NCBI RefSeq assembly: GCF_004802635.2
Contig: NZ_CP046052.1
Coordinates: 3,635,501-3,699,500, forward strand
Reading direction: 5' to 3'
DNA length: 64,000 nucleotides
From: Methylocystis heyeri
GTDB taxonomy: Bacteria; Pseudomonadota; Alphaproteobacteria; Rhizobiales; Beijerinckiaceae
Shown: positions 34,957-44,176 of the stretch, piece after piece
How the letters are laid out: each line of letters opens with the position of its first letter
Numbering within the stretch: the stretch's first letter is position 1
Made by a program: the position numbers and the translations under genes
The notes under the pieces: model-generated
Seen by the model: the letters and a program-made list of their open reading frames with translations, nothing else
Databases searched by the model: none
What the model was told of the DNA's origin: nothing

Positions 34957-36486
34957 TCAGCTCGTCTCGGCGGCGACGAAGTGCTCTTTCAGAATGTTGT
35001 CTCCCTTGCGCGAGTCGACTTCCTGCAGAAGAACGTCATACCCCCACAAGGACTGGAGATGCTTCATCACCAGAGCGGCTTCTTCGGCCTCGAGGAAGCG
35101 TCCCTCGACGACCTGGTGATGGAGGACGAGCTTTCTGCTTCCCGCGAGATCCACATCCACCACTTCTATGTGCGGCGATTGCGCCGGCGCGTCATATTCG
35201 GCGGCGAGGCGGCGGCGCAGCTCGCGGTAGCCTCTTTCATTGTGGATCGCCGCGACTTCGAGATAGGGAAGGTCCTTCTGGTCGACGACATGGAACAGCC
35301 GCCATTTGCGCATGAGGGTCGGGCTGAGAAACTGCGCGATGAAACTGTCGTCGCGATAATTGGCCCAAACGTCGCGGAGCGCGGCCATTTCGTCGCCGGT
35401 TCCGGCGAGATCAGGGAACCAGACTTTGTCCTCCGGGGTCGGATCGCGCACGATGCGCGCGATATCCTGCATCATGTCGAACCCGAGCGCATAAGGATTC
35501 ACGCCGCCATATGAAGGCTCGTAATACATGGGCTGGCGGATGACGCCGGTGTGCGAATGAAGGAACTCGAGAAAGCTTCCGTCCGTGATTCTGCCGGTTT
35601 CATGAAGGCGCGTCATTATCCTGTAGTGGCAATAGGTCGCGCAGCCCTCGTTCATGACCTTGGTGAGCTGCTGCGGATAGAAATATTGGGCAATCAGCCG
35701 GACGATCCGAAGCACTTCGCGCTGCCAGGGCTTCAGCCGCGGCGCTGCTTTTTCGAGGAAATAGAGAATATTCTCCTGAGGCAGGCCGAGCATCGCGCGC
35801 TGCCGGTCCTTGCCGGCTTTGGCGAGCGGCTGCGCGCGGCCCGGCACCGTCCTCCACAGGTCGTTGTAGACCCGCTCGCGCTCCTGCATGCGGTCGCGTT
35901 CGCGCTTCTCTTCCTGCTGCAGATCGAGCGGCCGCTTGTGCGGCGAGCGATCGACCCCTTGCGCCATCAGCGCATGGGCGGCGTCGAGCAGGCGCTCGAC
36001 CTCGGCATGGCCGTAGCGCTCTTCGCAGGTGGAGATGTAGTTCCGCGCGAAGGCGAGGTAGTCGAGTATGCTTTCCGGCGCGGTCCATTGCTGGAACTGA
36101 TAGTTGTTCTTGAAGAAGTGGTTGTGCCCGAAGGCCGCATGCGCCATCACCAGGGCCTGCATCGTCGCCGAGCTGCCTTCCATGATGTAGCTTATGCAGG
36201 GATTTGAATTGATGACGATCTCATAGGCGAGGTCTTGCAGCCCCTTGTGATAGATCGTCTGGTGCTGGACGAATCTCTTGCCGAACGACCAATGCTTGTA
36301 GAAGATCGGCATTCCCGTCGAAGCATAGGCGTCCAGCATCTGTTCGACGGTGATGACCTCGATCTGATTGGGGAAGACGTCGAGCCCGAGCTCCTTCTCG
36401 GCGATCGGTTCGATCGCGTCGTAGATTCGCTGGAGCGTCTCGAAGTTCCAGTCCTTGCCTTGGAAAAGCAGCGGTCCTGCCGTCAT
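34957..36486 (-). CDS. spoVR: SpoVR family protein
   Basis: 509 residues, full length for SpoVR/YcgB. Characteristic stretches are LLFQGKDWNFETLQRIYDAI, YKHWSFGKRF, INSNPCISYIMEGSSATMQA and the MNEGCATYCHYRIM metal-like His/Cys region. It overlaps the yeaH stop by four bases and completes the prkA-yeaH-spoVR operon, which in enterobacteria (yeaGH-ycgB) is induced under starvation and stationary phase. Biochemical function is unknown; it is thought to act with the kinase and the vWA-domain protein. Confidence 0.93.
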   Translation of the reverse strand: MTAGPLLFQGKDWNFETLQRIYDAIEPIAEKELGLDVFPNQIEVITVEQMLDAYASTGMPIFYKHWSFGKRFVQHQTIYHKGLQDLAYEIVINSNPCISYIMEGSSATMQALVMAHAAFGHNHFFKNNYQFQQWTAPESILDYLAFARNYISTCEERYGHAEVERLLDAAHALMAQGVDRSPHKRPLDLQQEEKRERDRMQERERVYNDLWRTVPGRAQPLAKAGKDRQRAMLGLPQENILYFLEKAAPRLKPWQREVLRIVRLIAQYFYPQQLTKVMNEGCATYCHYRIMTRLHETGRITDGSFLEFLHSHTGVIRQPMYYEPSYGGVNPYALGFDMMQDIARIVRDPTPEDKVWFPDLAGTGDEMAALRDVWANYRDDSFIAQFLSPTLMRKWRLFHVVDQKDLPYLEVAAIHNERGYRELRRRLAAEYDAPAQSPHIEVVDVDLAGSRKLVLHHQVVEGRFLEAEEAALVMKHLQSLWGYDVLLQEVDSRKGDNILKEHFVAAETS

Positions 36487-37793
36487 GCCTGATCACCATG
36501 AGCGGCGCCTGCTTCCCGCCTGTGGAACAATTCCCTGAACACGGGATAGATGCGCTCCCGCCGCGACACGCGTCTCATCTGGAATTTGCCTCCCTCCTTC
36601 TGGAGAGGGGCATAGGCCGTCCATAGCGAGCTTTGCCCGCCTTCGAACGGATTGGCTTCGTCGAGAAAGGATTCCCTCACCTCGATATAGGCGAAATACT
36701 GGCACAGCGGCAGGATGGCGCTCTGCAACAATTCGCGCGTGAGGTCGTTGTCTCCGAGGAGATTGTCGCCGTCGGACGCCTGGGCTGCGTAGATGTTCCA
36801 GTCCGCGGGATCGTAGCGGTCCTTGACCACGCGCAGCATTTCCTCGAGCGCGGAGGAAACCATGGTGCCGCCGGTCTCGACCGAACGAAAGAAGGTTTCT
36901 TCGTCGACCTCGGCCGCTTCGTCGGTGTGTCTTATGAACACGACCTCGATGCGCTTGTAGCGGCGCATGAGAAAAATATGCAGCAGCATGAAGAAGCGTT
37001 TGGCGATGTCCTTGGTGTGCTCGGTCATGGACCCGGACACGTCCATCAGGCAGAACATCACGGCCTGGGCCACGGGCTTGGGAAAGCGCTCGAAGCGACG
37101 GTAGCGCAGATCCACCGGATCGAGATAGGCGACGCGGCTGCGCCGCCTGCGCAGGGCGTCGAGCTTGCTTTGCAGGCTTTCGACGCTCGCGCTTTCCTCC
37201 GCCGCGGCTTCCGCGAGCTCGCTTTCCAGCCGCGCGATGGTCTCCGCTTTCGGCCGGCCCAGCGCGATCCTTCGCGAGAGGGACATGCGCATGGTCCGGT
37301 TCAGCGCCAGATTATTGGGCGTGCCGGTGGTGGCGTAACCGGCCCGTCTCAGCCCTTCCTTGTCCACCAGCGCGATTCTTCGCTTGGCGAGATCGGGCAA
37401 TTCGAGATCGTCGAGGAAAATATCGAGGAACTCCTCGCGCGTCAGCATGAAGCGGAAAGCGTCCTGCTGGCCCTTGCCGCCGCCGGCGCCGGAAGCGGCC
37501 CCATCTCCGCCCTCCCCGCCGGGAGGCCGTGCGATGCGGTCGCCTTCGACATATTCCCTGTTGCCCGGCAGGATCAGGTCCCGGCGCGAGCCGGGGCCAT
37601 GATGGAGGATCGGCTGCCGCACGCCGTCTGCGGGAATAGAGATTTCCCCCGGATTCTCGAGTTCTTCGATCGAACGCTCGCGACTGGCGTCGCGCACTGC
37701 GCGCTCGACCATGCGCTTCACGCGCCTCAGGAATCGCTGCCGGTTTTCGAAGTTCTTGCCGCTCGGATTAAGGCGACGATCGACGATGCGCAT
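36483..37793 (-). CDS. yeaH: YeaH/YhbH family vWA-like protein (DUF444)
   Basis: 436 residues from the ATG at 37793 (MRIVDRRLNPSGKNFENRQR), the standard DUF444 beginning; the upstream open frame is basic and unconserved. It has a Gly-rich insert (GGEGGDGAASGAGGGKG) near residue 95, and the MIDAS-like CLMDVSGSMTEHTKDIAKRF in the vWA-type half. The family works with the PrkA kinase and SpoVR in an unknown stress complex. The gene follows prkA by about 30 bases and overlaps spoVR by ATGA. Confidence 0.9.
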   Translation of the reverse strand: MRIVDRRLNPSGKNFENRQRFLRRVKRMVERAVRDASRERSIEELENPGEISIPADGVRQPILHHGPGSRRDLILPGNREYVEGDRIARPPGGEGGDGAASGAGGGKGQQDAFRFMLTREEFLDIFLDDLELPDLAKRRIALVDKEGLRRAGYATTGTPNNLALNRTMRMSLSRRIALGRPKAETIARLESELAEAAAEESASVESLQSKLDALRRRRSRVAYLDPVDLRYRRFERFPKPVAQAVMFCLMDVSGSMTEHTKDIAKRFFMLLHIFLMRRYKRIEVVFIRHTDEAAEVDEETFFRSVETGGTMVSSALEEMLRVVKDRYDPADWNIYAAQASDGDNLLGDNDLTRELLQSAILPLCQYFAYIEVRESFLDEANPFEGGQSSLWTAYAPLQKEGGKFQMRRVSRRERIYPVFRELFHRREAGAAHGDQA

Positions 37794-37825
37794 GCGTTTA
37801 CGTCTCACAGCTGCCGTGGATTGGT

Positions 37826-39766
37826 TCAACCAGACTGTTTGACGCGCATGTACCATTCCACCAAACGGCGAACCTGCCGCTCGGTATAGCCGCGCGTCGT
37901 CATGCGACTGACGAACTCCCCATGTTTTTTCTCGGTTTCCGTGTCCTTCTTGGAGCCGAAGCTGATGACGGGCAGCAAATCCTCGACCTGCGAGAACATT
38001 CGCTTTTCGATGACGTCTCTTATCTTTTCGTAGCTGTTCCAGGAGGGATTGCGGCCCCCGTTGGCGGCGCGCCAACGCAGTGCGAATTTGACCACCTCAT
38101 TGCGGAAATCCTTGGGGTTTGCGATGCCGGCGGGCTTTTCTATCTTGGTCAGCTCCTGGTTGAGCAGCTCCCGGTCCAGCATTTGCCCCGTATCCGGGTC
38201 CTTGAAATCCTGATCTTCGATCCAGGCGTCGGCGTAGTCGATGTAGCGGTCAAACAGGTTTTGGCCGTAATCCACATAGGATTCGAGATAGGCTTTCTGA
38301 ATCTCGTTTCCAATGAATTCGGCGTAGCGGGGCGCGAGCTCCGCCTTGGTGAACTCGAGATAGCGCTTCTCGGTCTCGGGCGGCAGTTGTTCACGACGCA
38401 CGCTCTGCTCCAGCACATACATAAGATGCACCGGATCGGCGGCGACTTCCACCGTGTCGTGGTTGAACGTCGCAGCCAGAACTTTGAAGGCGAAGCGGGT
38501 GGAGAGGCCGTCCATTCCTTCGTCCATTCCGGCGGTTTCGCGATATTCCACCATGCTTCTTGCGCGCGGGTCGACCTCGCGCAGGCTTTCGCCGTTGTAG
38601 ACCCGCATTTTGGAGAACAGATTGGAGTTCTCATGCGGCTTCAGCCGCGAAAGCACCGTGAACTGAGCCAGCATCTCCAGAGTTCCCGGCGCGCAGCTGG
38701 CGCTGGCGAGTTCCGAGGTCTTCAGGAGCTTTTCATATATCCTCTCCTCCTCAGACACGCGCAGGCAATAAGGAACCTTGATCACATAGATGCGGTCTAT
38801 GAACGCCTCATTGTTGCGGTTGGAGCGGAAACTCTGCCATTCAGATTCGTTGGAATGCGCCATCACTATGCCCGAGAACGGAATGGCGCCGATATTTTCC
38901 GTCCCGATATAGTTGCCCTCCTGAGTCGCGGTCAGGAGCGGATGCAGCATTTTGATCGGCGCCTTGAACATCTCCACGAATTCGAGCAGGCCCTGGTTGG
39001 CGCGGTTGAGTCCGCCGGAATAGCTGTAGGCGTCCGGGTCCGCCTGGGCGAAGTCCTCCAGCTTGCGTATGTCCACCTTACCGACGAGCGAGGAAATGTC
39101 CTGGTTGTTCTCGTCGCCGGGCTCGGTCTTGGCGATTGCGACCTGGCGCAGCCGTGACGGCGTGAGCTTGACCACCGTGAAGCGCGTTATGTCTCCGCCG
39201 AATTCGTCGAGCCTGCGCAGGCACCAGGGGCTCATCAGGCCTGTCAGCCTTCGGCGGGGGACGCCGTATTTTTCCTCCAGCATGGCGCCGGCGGTCGCCG
39301 GATCGAACAGGCCGAGCGGGCTTTCGAAGACCGGGCTGATCTCCTGCCCCGCCTTCAGCACATAGATCGGGTTCTGCTCCATGAGAATCTTCAGCCTTTC
39401 GGCGAGGGAGGATTTGCCCCCGCCGACCGGCCCGAGCAGATAGAGAATCTGCTTGCGTTCCTCGAGACCCTGCGCGGCGTGACGAAAGAAACTGACGATG
39501 CGTTCGATCGTCTCTTCCATCCCGTAGAATTCCGCGAAGGCCGGGTAGATACGGATCGTCCGGTTCATGAAGATCCGACCGAGCCTCTGGTCCTTCGAAG
39601 TGTCGATGAGCTCCGGCTCGCCGATCGCGTCGAGAATTCTCTCGGCCGCGGTGGCGTAGACTTTGGGGTTCTCACGGCAAAGGTCGAGATAAGCCGAGAG
39701 CGGCATCTCGATCGAGCGACGCTCTTCGTACGACCTTGCGAATTGCGCAAATACGTCTGCTGTCAT
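37826..39766 (-). CDS. prkA: PrkA family serine protein kinase
   Basis: About 646 residues from the ATG at 39766; a GTG at 39799 is possible. The AAA-type N-terminal domain has Walker A GPVGGGKSSLAERLK and the family stretch SPLGLFDPATAGAMLEEKYG. The C-terminal PrkA domain runs from about residue 400 (LRWRAANGGRNPSWNSYEKI, FVSRMTTRGYTERQVRRLVE). PrkA/YeaG is a serine kinase, in some species with AAA protease-like behaviour, acting in sporulation or stationary-phase control. First gene of a three-gene operon; no obvious sigma-specific promoter was recognised in the 600-base upstream gap. Confidence 0.92.
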   Translation of the reverse strand: MTADVFAQFARSYEERRSIEMPLSAYLDLCRENPKVYATAAERILDAIGEPELIDTSKDQRLGRIFMNRTIRIYPAFAEFYGMEETIERIVSFFRHAAQGLEERKQILYLLGPVGGGKSSLAERLKILMEQNPIYVLKAGQEISPVFESPLGLFDPATAGAMLEEKYGVPRRRLTGLMSPWCLRRLDEFGGDITRFTVVKLTPSRLRQVAIAKTEPGDENNQDISSLVGKVDIRKLEDFAQADPDAYSYSGGLNRANQGLLEFVEMFKAPIKMLHPLLTATQEGNYIGTENIGAIPFSGIVMAHSNESEWQSFRSNRNNEAFIDRIYVIKVPYCLRVSEEERIYEKLLKTSELASASCAPGTLEMLAQFTVLSRLKPHENSNLFSKMRVYNGESLREVDPRARSMVEYRETAGMDEGMDGLSTRFAFKVLAATFNHDTVEVAADPVHLMYVLEQSVRREQLPPETEKRYLEFTKAELAPRYAEFIGNEIQKAYLESYVDYGQNLFDRYIDYADAWIEDQDFKDPDTGQMLDRELLNQELTKIEKPAGIANPKDFRNEVVKFALRWRAANGGRNPSWNSYEKIRDVIEKRMFSQVEDLLPVISFGSKKDTETEKKHGEFVSRMTTRGYTERQVRRLVEWYMRVKQSG

Positions 39767-40370
39767 CACACCGCCACTTATTGAAGTTGAGTTTTTCACT
39801 CCAAGAGGAGGTCTTCCCGCAGCCTCCTTCTCCCTGAGTCATATGAGTAGCGCGCACGCATTAGCCAAGCCGGCACTCGGAGAAACTGGGGCAGCTCGGT
39901 TAATTCGGTTCGCCGCGACAGTAGACGGGCCTTCGCGATGAACCCGGTGCAAAATTCATCGATCCGACGCGATTTTTTCTTTGTGCGCCGATTTCCCCGG
40001 AATGCCCGCCCCGGCGCGTTCGTCTCAAAAAGACGCAATGTTTGGACCATTCAGTCCTTTCGACTCCATCGTGCTCAGGTTCAATCAGAGCCTTAGTCGC
40101 TGTTTGCGTACTTTACGCAATTTGCCGGGCGCGGGCCTTGTGCTCCAATTCAGGAGCACCCTGGATGTTCGCTTCTGCAAGGAAAGCGTGGAGTTGCAGG
40201 CGTCCACGCCTCTTTGGGGAAGGAGCGGCCAGGGTGCGCCGCTCGCCGCTGCAGAAGCGGAGACCGAAGCTTTTCGGCGCCGAAATATCCCGCGCATTGT
40301 CGCATGGATGGGCGCCGGTGGGAGACCGGCGATTTAGACGGCGCCAGATGACGGAGCGTTCGAGGTAAGC
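39767..40370. other. Intergenic stretch upstream of prkA
   Basis: About 600 bases between divergent prkA and a small plus-strand gene. Several short frames on both strands lack any conserved feature. The region presumably holds the prkA promoter. I see no strong hairpin or repeat. Confidence 0.45.
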
Positions 40371-40598
40371 ATGACGCATTCACAAGATCACCTATCCTGC
40401 GCGACAAAGGCTCTCGAGAATTTCGAGCGCTGTTTTGGCTGCAATAAGGCCGATGCGATCTCCGATCTGATCTCCGATCTAGGCCATCTCGCAGATCAGC
40501 TCGGACTCGACTATATGCAGGAAGTGGAGAGAGGAGTGGGACATTGGCGCGCGGAGCGCGGCGCGCCTCTCGACGCCGTAACCGTCGATCTCACATAG
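40371..40598 (+). CDS. Small hypothetical protein
   Basis: 75 residues, acidic and mostly helical, with a short CFGCNKADAISDLISDLGHL segment (two cysteines). The ATG has GAGG five bases upstream, which supports it as a real gene. It lies 34 bases ahead of the isoaspartyl peptidase on the same strand. I recognise no family. Confidence 0.55.
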   Translation: MTHSQDHLSCATKALENFERCFGCNKADAISDLISDLGHLADQLGLDYMQEVERGVGHWRAERGAPLDAVTVDLT

Positions 40599-40632
40599 CC
40601 GCGCCAGCGTCGGAACGCGCGGGGGCTGTGGC

Positions 40633-41523
40633 GTGAACGATTTTTCCCTGACGATCCATGGCGGGGCCGGCGCTCTCCTCCCGAGCGACGGCTATGCGGA
40701 GTCATTGCGGCGCATTGTCGACTCCGGCGCGCGCCTCCTCGCGAGCGGGGGATCGGCCCTCGACGCCGTCTCCCACTGCGTGGCCCTGCTCGAGGACGAT
40801 CCGCTCTACAACGCCGGCCGCGGCGCCGTGCTCGACGCCGAAGGCGAGGTTCGCCTCGATGCGTCGATCATGGACGGGCGCAATCTCGCCGCCGGCGCCG
40901 TGGCGGGGGTTCGCGGCGTGAAGAACCCGGTTCTGCTGGCCCGGGCCGTCATGGAAAGAACTCCTCACGTCCTCTTGATCGGAACCGGGGCGGAGAATTT
41001 CGGCCGCGCCCAGGGCGCGCTTTTTGAAAGGCCGGAATATTTCCTGACTGAAAGGCGCGTCCGCGAGCTTGCGGCCATAAAGCGACGCGGCGCAGACGAC
41101 GCGGGAACGCCGATGGGCACGGTCGGCGCGGTCGCACGCGATCGATGGGGCGATCTCGCCGCCGCGACCTCCACGGGCGGCCTCGCCGGCCAGCTCGGAG
41201 GCCGGGTAGGCGATTCTCCGATTATCGGGGCCGGCGCCGTCGCCGACAATGCGAGCTGCGCAGTCTCGTGCACGGGCGCGGGCGAGCATTTCATCAAAAC
41301 CTCCCTCGCCAGAATGGCCGCGTTCAACATAGAGTTTCGCAATATGCAGGCCCTTGACGCCGCTCGCGAGACCTTGCGCTATCTCGTCGACAGGATTGGA
41401 GGAGTCGGCGGCTTCATCCTCGTCGACCGCCACGGCCGTTGCGCGCAAGCCCATTCGACTCCGGGGATGCTCTTCGCAAAGATCGAAAACGGCGAGATCG
41501 TCGTTCGGATGAAATCTGAGTAA
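40633..41523 (+). CDS. iaaA: Isoaspartyl peptidase / L-asparaginase (Ntn hydrolase)
   Basis: 296 residues of the plant-type asparaginase family. It opens LTIHGGAGAL and has NAGRGAVLD, then the autocleavage site GTPMGTVGAVARD, where Thr163 becomes the catalytic N-terminal nucleophile of the beta subunit. TSTGGLAGQLGGRVGDSPII, next to it, supplies substrate-binding residues. The enzyme cleaves isoaspartyl dipeptides and asparagine in the cytoplasm. Complete and full length; it follows the 75-residue gene closely. Confidence 0.92.
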   Translation: MNDFSLTIHGGAGALLPSDGYAESLRRIVDSGARLLASGGSALDAVSHCVALLEDDPLYNAGRGAVLDAEGEVRLDASIMDGRNLAAGAVAGVRGVKNPVLLARAVMERTPHVLLIGTGAENFGRAQGALFERPEYFLTERRVRELAAIKRRGADDAGTPMGTVGAVARDRWGDLAAATSTGGLAGQLGGRVGDSPIIGAGAVADNASCAVSCTGAGEHFIKTSLARMAAFNIEFRNMQALDAARETLRYLVDRIGGVGGFILVDRHGRCAQAHSTPGMLFAKIENGEIVVRMKSE

Positions 41524-41727
41524 CCGCGCCGGAACTGAAATTCGCGGTCAATGCGTACGTGGCGCAGGCCGCTTGTTCGCCTGCGCTTTTCGTCTAAATG
41601 ACTCTTGCGGACGGATACGGCGGGATGTCATGCCGATGAGCGCGATGGCTCCGAAGCGGAAACCCGCTTGTTCAAAGCTTTGGATTTTGGCGGCGCGCGT
41701 TTCCGCGCGTGTGGCTGGAGGGTAGTC

Positions 41728-41925
41728 ATGGCCGACTCTGGTCAGAGGCGAGTCGACTCCCGACGATTCATTCCCAAAAAATGCGTGGTGGATCCGGCGG
41801 CGGCGGATAGCGCCGCGACCGCGGAATCGATCGCGTCCTATGGGACCCAGTCGACCGAACAGACGGAGTCTGTCGCTCCGCCGCTGAAAAAATTGAAGAA
41901 ATGGTCGAGGTCCGAGCTCGGCTGA
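41728..41925 (+). CDS. Short hypothetical protein
   Basis: 65 residues from the ATG at 41728, preceded by a good GGAGGG at five to six bases. The sequence is Ser/Ala/Thr-rich in the middle (ADSAATAESIASYG) and ends in a basic PPLKKLKKWSRSELG. No domain is recognised. The reading frame continues upstream, but the ribosome-binding site favours this start. It lies just ahead of the yihY-like gene. Confidence 0.4.
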   Translation: MADSGQRRVDSRRFIPKKCVVDPAAADSAATAESIASYGTQSTEQTESVAPPLKKLKKWSRSELG

Positions 41926-41971
41926 CGGTTCGCAAATCGGCGCAGATCTCCGACACAAAGAGGCTCGCCCC

Positions 41972-42901
41972 ATGAACCTCGCATCGAAACGGAGTTCTGT
42001 CGCTTCTTCCCCGGGAAGGCCCGCCGCCGAGGGAGCGGCGCCGGGCCCGAGGCTCGGATGGGCCGGCGTCGCCAGGCGAACCTTCGATAATATTTTCGAT
42101 CACAGGCTGTTGTCGATCGCGGGCGGGGTCTCCTTTTTCGCGCTTTTCGCTCTGTTTCCGGCAATCGCGGCTCTCGTTGCGGTCTATTCGCTGTTTTCCG
42201 ATCCAAACACGATAGCGGCGCATCTGCAGGCGCTCTCCAAAGTAGCGCCCAGCGGCGCAATCTCCGTGGTCGACGAGCAGCTGAAGCGTGTGGCGGCGCA
42301 GGGAAGCGCGACGCTCGGCTTTGCTTCCATCGTAGGCTTTCTTGTTTCGCTGTGGAGCGCCAATGCGGCCACGAAGGCGATTTTCGACGCCCTCAACGTC
42401 GTTTACGAGGAGCGTGAAAGCAGAGGCTTTTTTCGCCTGAACGCAATTTCGCTGGTTTTCACTTTGCTCGGCATTGTTTTCGTGTCGGCCGCGATCGCGG
42501 TGATGATCGGGCTGCCGCCGTTGCTGTCGCATCTGGGCGCGCCGGACGAGATCATGAAGTTGGTCAATATCTCGAGATGGCCTTTGATGCTCATAGTCTT
42601 CTGCATCGCCGTGGCCTTCCTTTATCGCTTCGGGCCCGACCGGACGCATGCGCGCTGGCGATGGATCAGCTGGGGCGGCGCCTTTGCGGGAATAGGCTGG
42701 ATCATCGTGTCCCTGCTGTTCACCTTCTATGCGGAGCATTTCGGCCGTTTCAACGAAACCTACGGATCGCTCGGCGCCGTGATCGGCTTCATGATCTGGG
42801 TCTGGATATCGAATGTCGTGCTTCTTTTGGGCGGTGAAATCGACGCGGTGATCGAACGGCGGCCGCAGCAGGATCACGAACGTCAGGCTTCGCGAATCTG
42901 A
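41972..42901 (+). CDS. YihY/BrkB family inner-membrane protein
   Basis: 309 residues with about six membrane segments. The family core is seen in AGGVSFFALFALFPAIAALV, then SLWSANAATKAIFDALNVVY near residue 130, and YGSLGAVIGFMIWVWISNVV at the end of the membrane domain. GAGG sits eight bases before the ATG. YihY/BrkB proteins were once annotated as RNase BN but are membrane proteins of unknown, possibly transport, function. Confidence 0.88.
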   Translation: MNLASKRSSVASSPGRPAAEGAAPGPRLGWAGVARRTFDNIFDHRLLSIAGGVSFFALFALFPAIAALVAVYSLFSDPNTIAAHLQALSKVAPSGAISVVDEQLKRVAAQGSATLGFASIVGFLVSLWSANAATKAIFDALNVVYEERESRGFFRLNAISLVFTLLGIVFVSAAIAVMIGLPPLLSHLGAPDEIMKLVNISRWPLMLIVFCIAVAFLYRFGPDRTHARWRWISWGGAFAGIGWIIVSLLFTFYAEHFGRFNETYGSLGAVIGFMIWVWISNVVLLLGGEIDAVIERRPQQDHERQASRI

Positions 42902-43044
42902 AAGAAGCGGGTTCGAAGAGATTACGTTTCAATCCCGAGGGCCCACGCCTCGGCGATGTTGGAACCAAGGGGCGCTTTCCCTGTTACTCCGACAATGGCG
43001 GGCGTTTCCGAAAGGCAGCCCATGTCGATCGCGAGCCTCGGCGC

Positions 43045-44148
43045 ATGAGGGAAGAACCATCTCCGCAAGAGAGATCGGATTCGTCCATGAGCGGAAGGGC
43101 CGAGCGCCAGGCAGTCGCCCCGCGGGCAGAAGAGCCGCATTTCGTTTCGCTGTGGATCGCCTTGATCGTCGGCGCAGTCGTGCTGCATGAACTGCAATGG
43201 ATTCTCCTGCCATTCGTCATCGCCGGTCTGGTCGCTTTCCTGTGCACGCCTCTGGTCGATCGCCTTGGGCGCGGAAAATCGCATGGCGCGGCGACTGTGG
43301 CGGTGTTTCTCGTCATTGTCGGCGCCCTTGCGGCGCTGGGCCTGCTCGGAGCGCCGCCTCTCGCGCGGGAGCTCGCCCGCCTCGTGACGGACATGCGTCA
43401 CACTTTCGAAATTCTGGCCAAGAGCACTGTGGGCGACGGAAACGTCAGCCTGTTTGGCCAGAGCATGAACGCCGAACAAATTGCGCAAGCGGCGACGGAC
43501 GGCGTTCGTTCATGGATCGAACAGCCGGAACGCGTTCTCGCCCTCGGCGGCGTCGGCTTCGCCGGCCTGTTCGGCATGTTTCTGACCTGCGTGCTGCTGT
43601 TCTATCTGCTCCTGAGCGGACGGCGCATCATGGCCGGACTGATCTGGCTGGCGCCGCCCGAACGGCGGCCGCTGGTCGCGGAAACGCTCCGGCGACTCGA
43701 TCCGGTTCTGAGGCGTTACTTCATAGGCGTCGTGATCGTCGTCATCTATGCGACGCTGGCGGCTTATGCCGGACTGGGGCTGATGCTCGGCATCCGCCAC
43801 GCTGCTTTCCTCGCGCTCCTGACCGGACTGCTCGAAATGGTCCCCGTCGTAGGGCCGGCGGCATCCGCGCTGATCGCAGGACTCGTCGCCATTCGTCACG
43901 CCACGGGCATAGGACCGATCATCGGCTACGCCGTCTATGTCGCCGTTCTTCGTCTTTCCATCGACCAGCTGCTCGGTCCTCTGGTGCTGGGCGTTGCGGC
44001 GCAACTTCATCCCGTGGCGATCATCTTCGCATTTCTGGCCGGCGGAGCCCTCTTCGGCATTCCCGGAGTCATACTCGCCGCGCCCATGTTTCTGGTCGTG
44101 AAGGTTTCGCTCGCGACCTGGCGCAAGGAACCATTGCCGAGAGCGTGA
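43045..44148 (+). CDS. AI-2E family transporter (PerM-like)
   Basis: 367 residues with the AI-2E/PerM permease layout: paired N-terminal membrane helices (LQWILLPFVIAGLVAFLCTP), a soluble stretch (about 105-170), then four or more C-terminal helices with LLEMVPVVGPAASALIAGLV and LHPVAIIFAFLAGGALFGIPG, the family hallmark. An ATG at 43087 is an alternative start. Some members export autoinducer-2 or act as Na+/H+ antiporters; the substrate here is unknown. A second member is at 49721-50758. Confidence 0.87.
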   Translation: MREEPSPQERSDSSMSGRAERQAVAPRAEEPHFVSLWIALIVGAVVLHELQWILLPFVIAGLVAFLCTPLVDRLGRGKSHGAATVAVFLVIVGALAALGLLGAPPLARELARLVTDMRHTFEILAKSTVGDGNVSLFGQSMNAEQIAQAATDGVRSWIEQPERVLALGGVGFAGLFGMFLTCVLLFYLLLSGRRIMAGLIWLAPPERRPLVAETLRRLDPVLRRYFIGVVIVVIYATLAAYAGLGLMLGIRHAAFLALLTGLLEMVPVVGPAASALIAGLVAIRHATGIGPIIGYAVYVAVLRLSIDQLLGPLVLGVAAQLHPVAIIFAFLAGGALFGIPGVILAAPMFLVVKVSLATWRKEPLPRA

Positions 44149-44176
44149 TCGCAAAACGGAAGGAGGAAACGAAGCC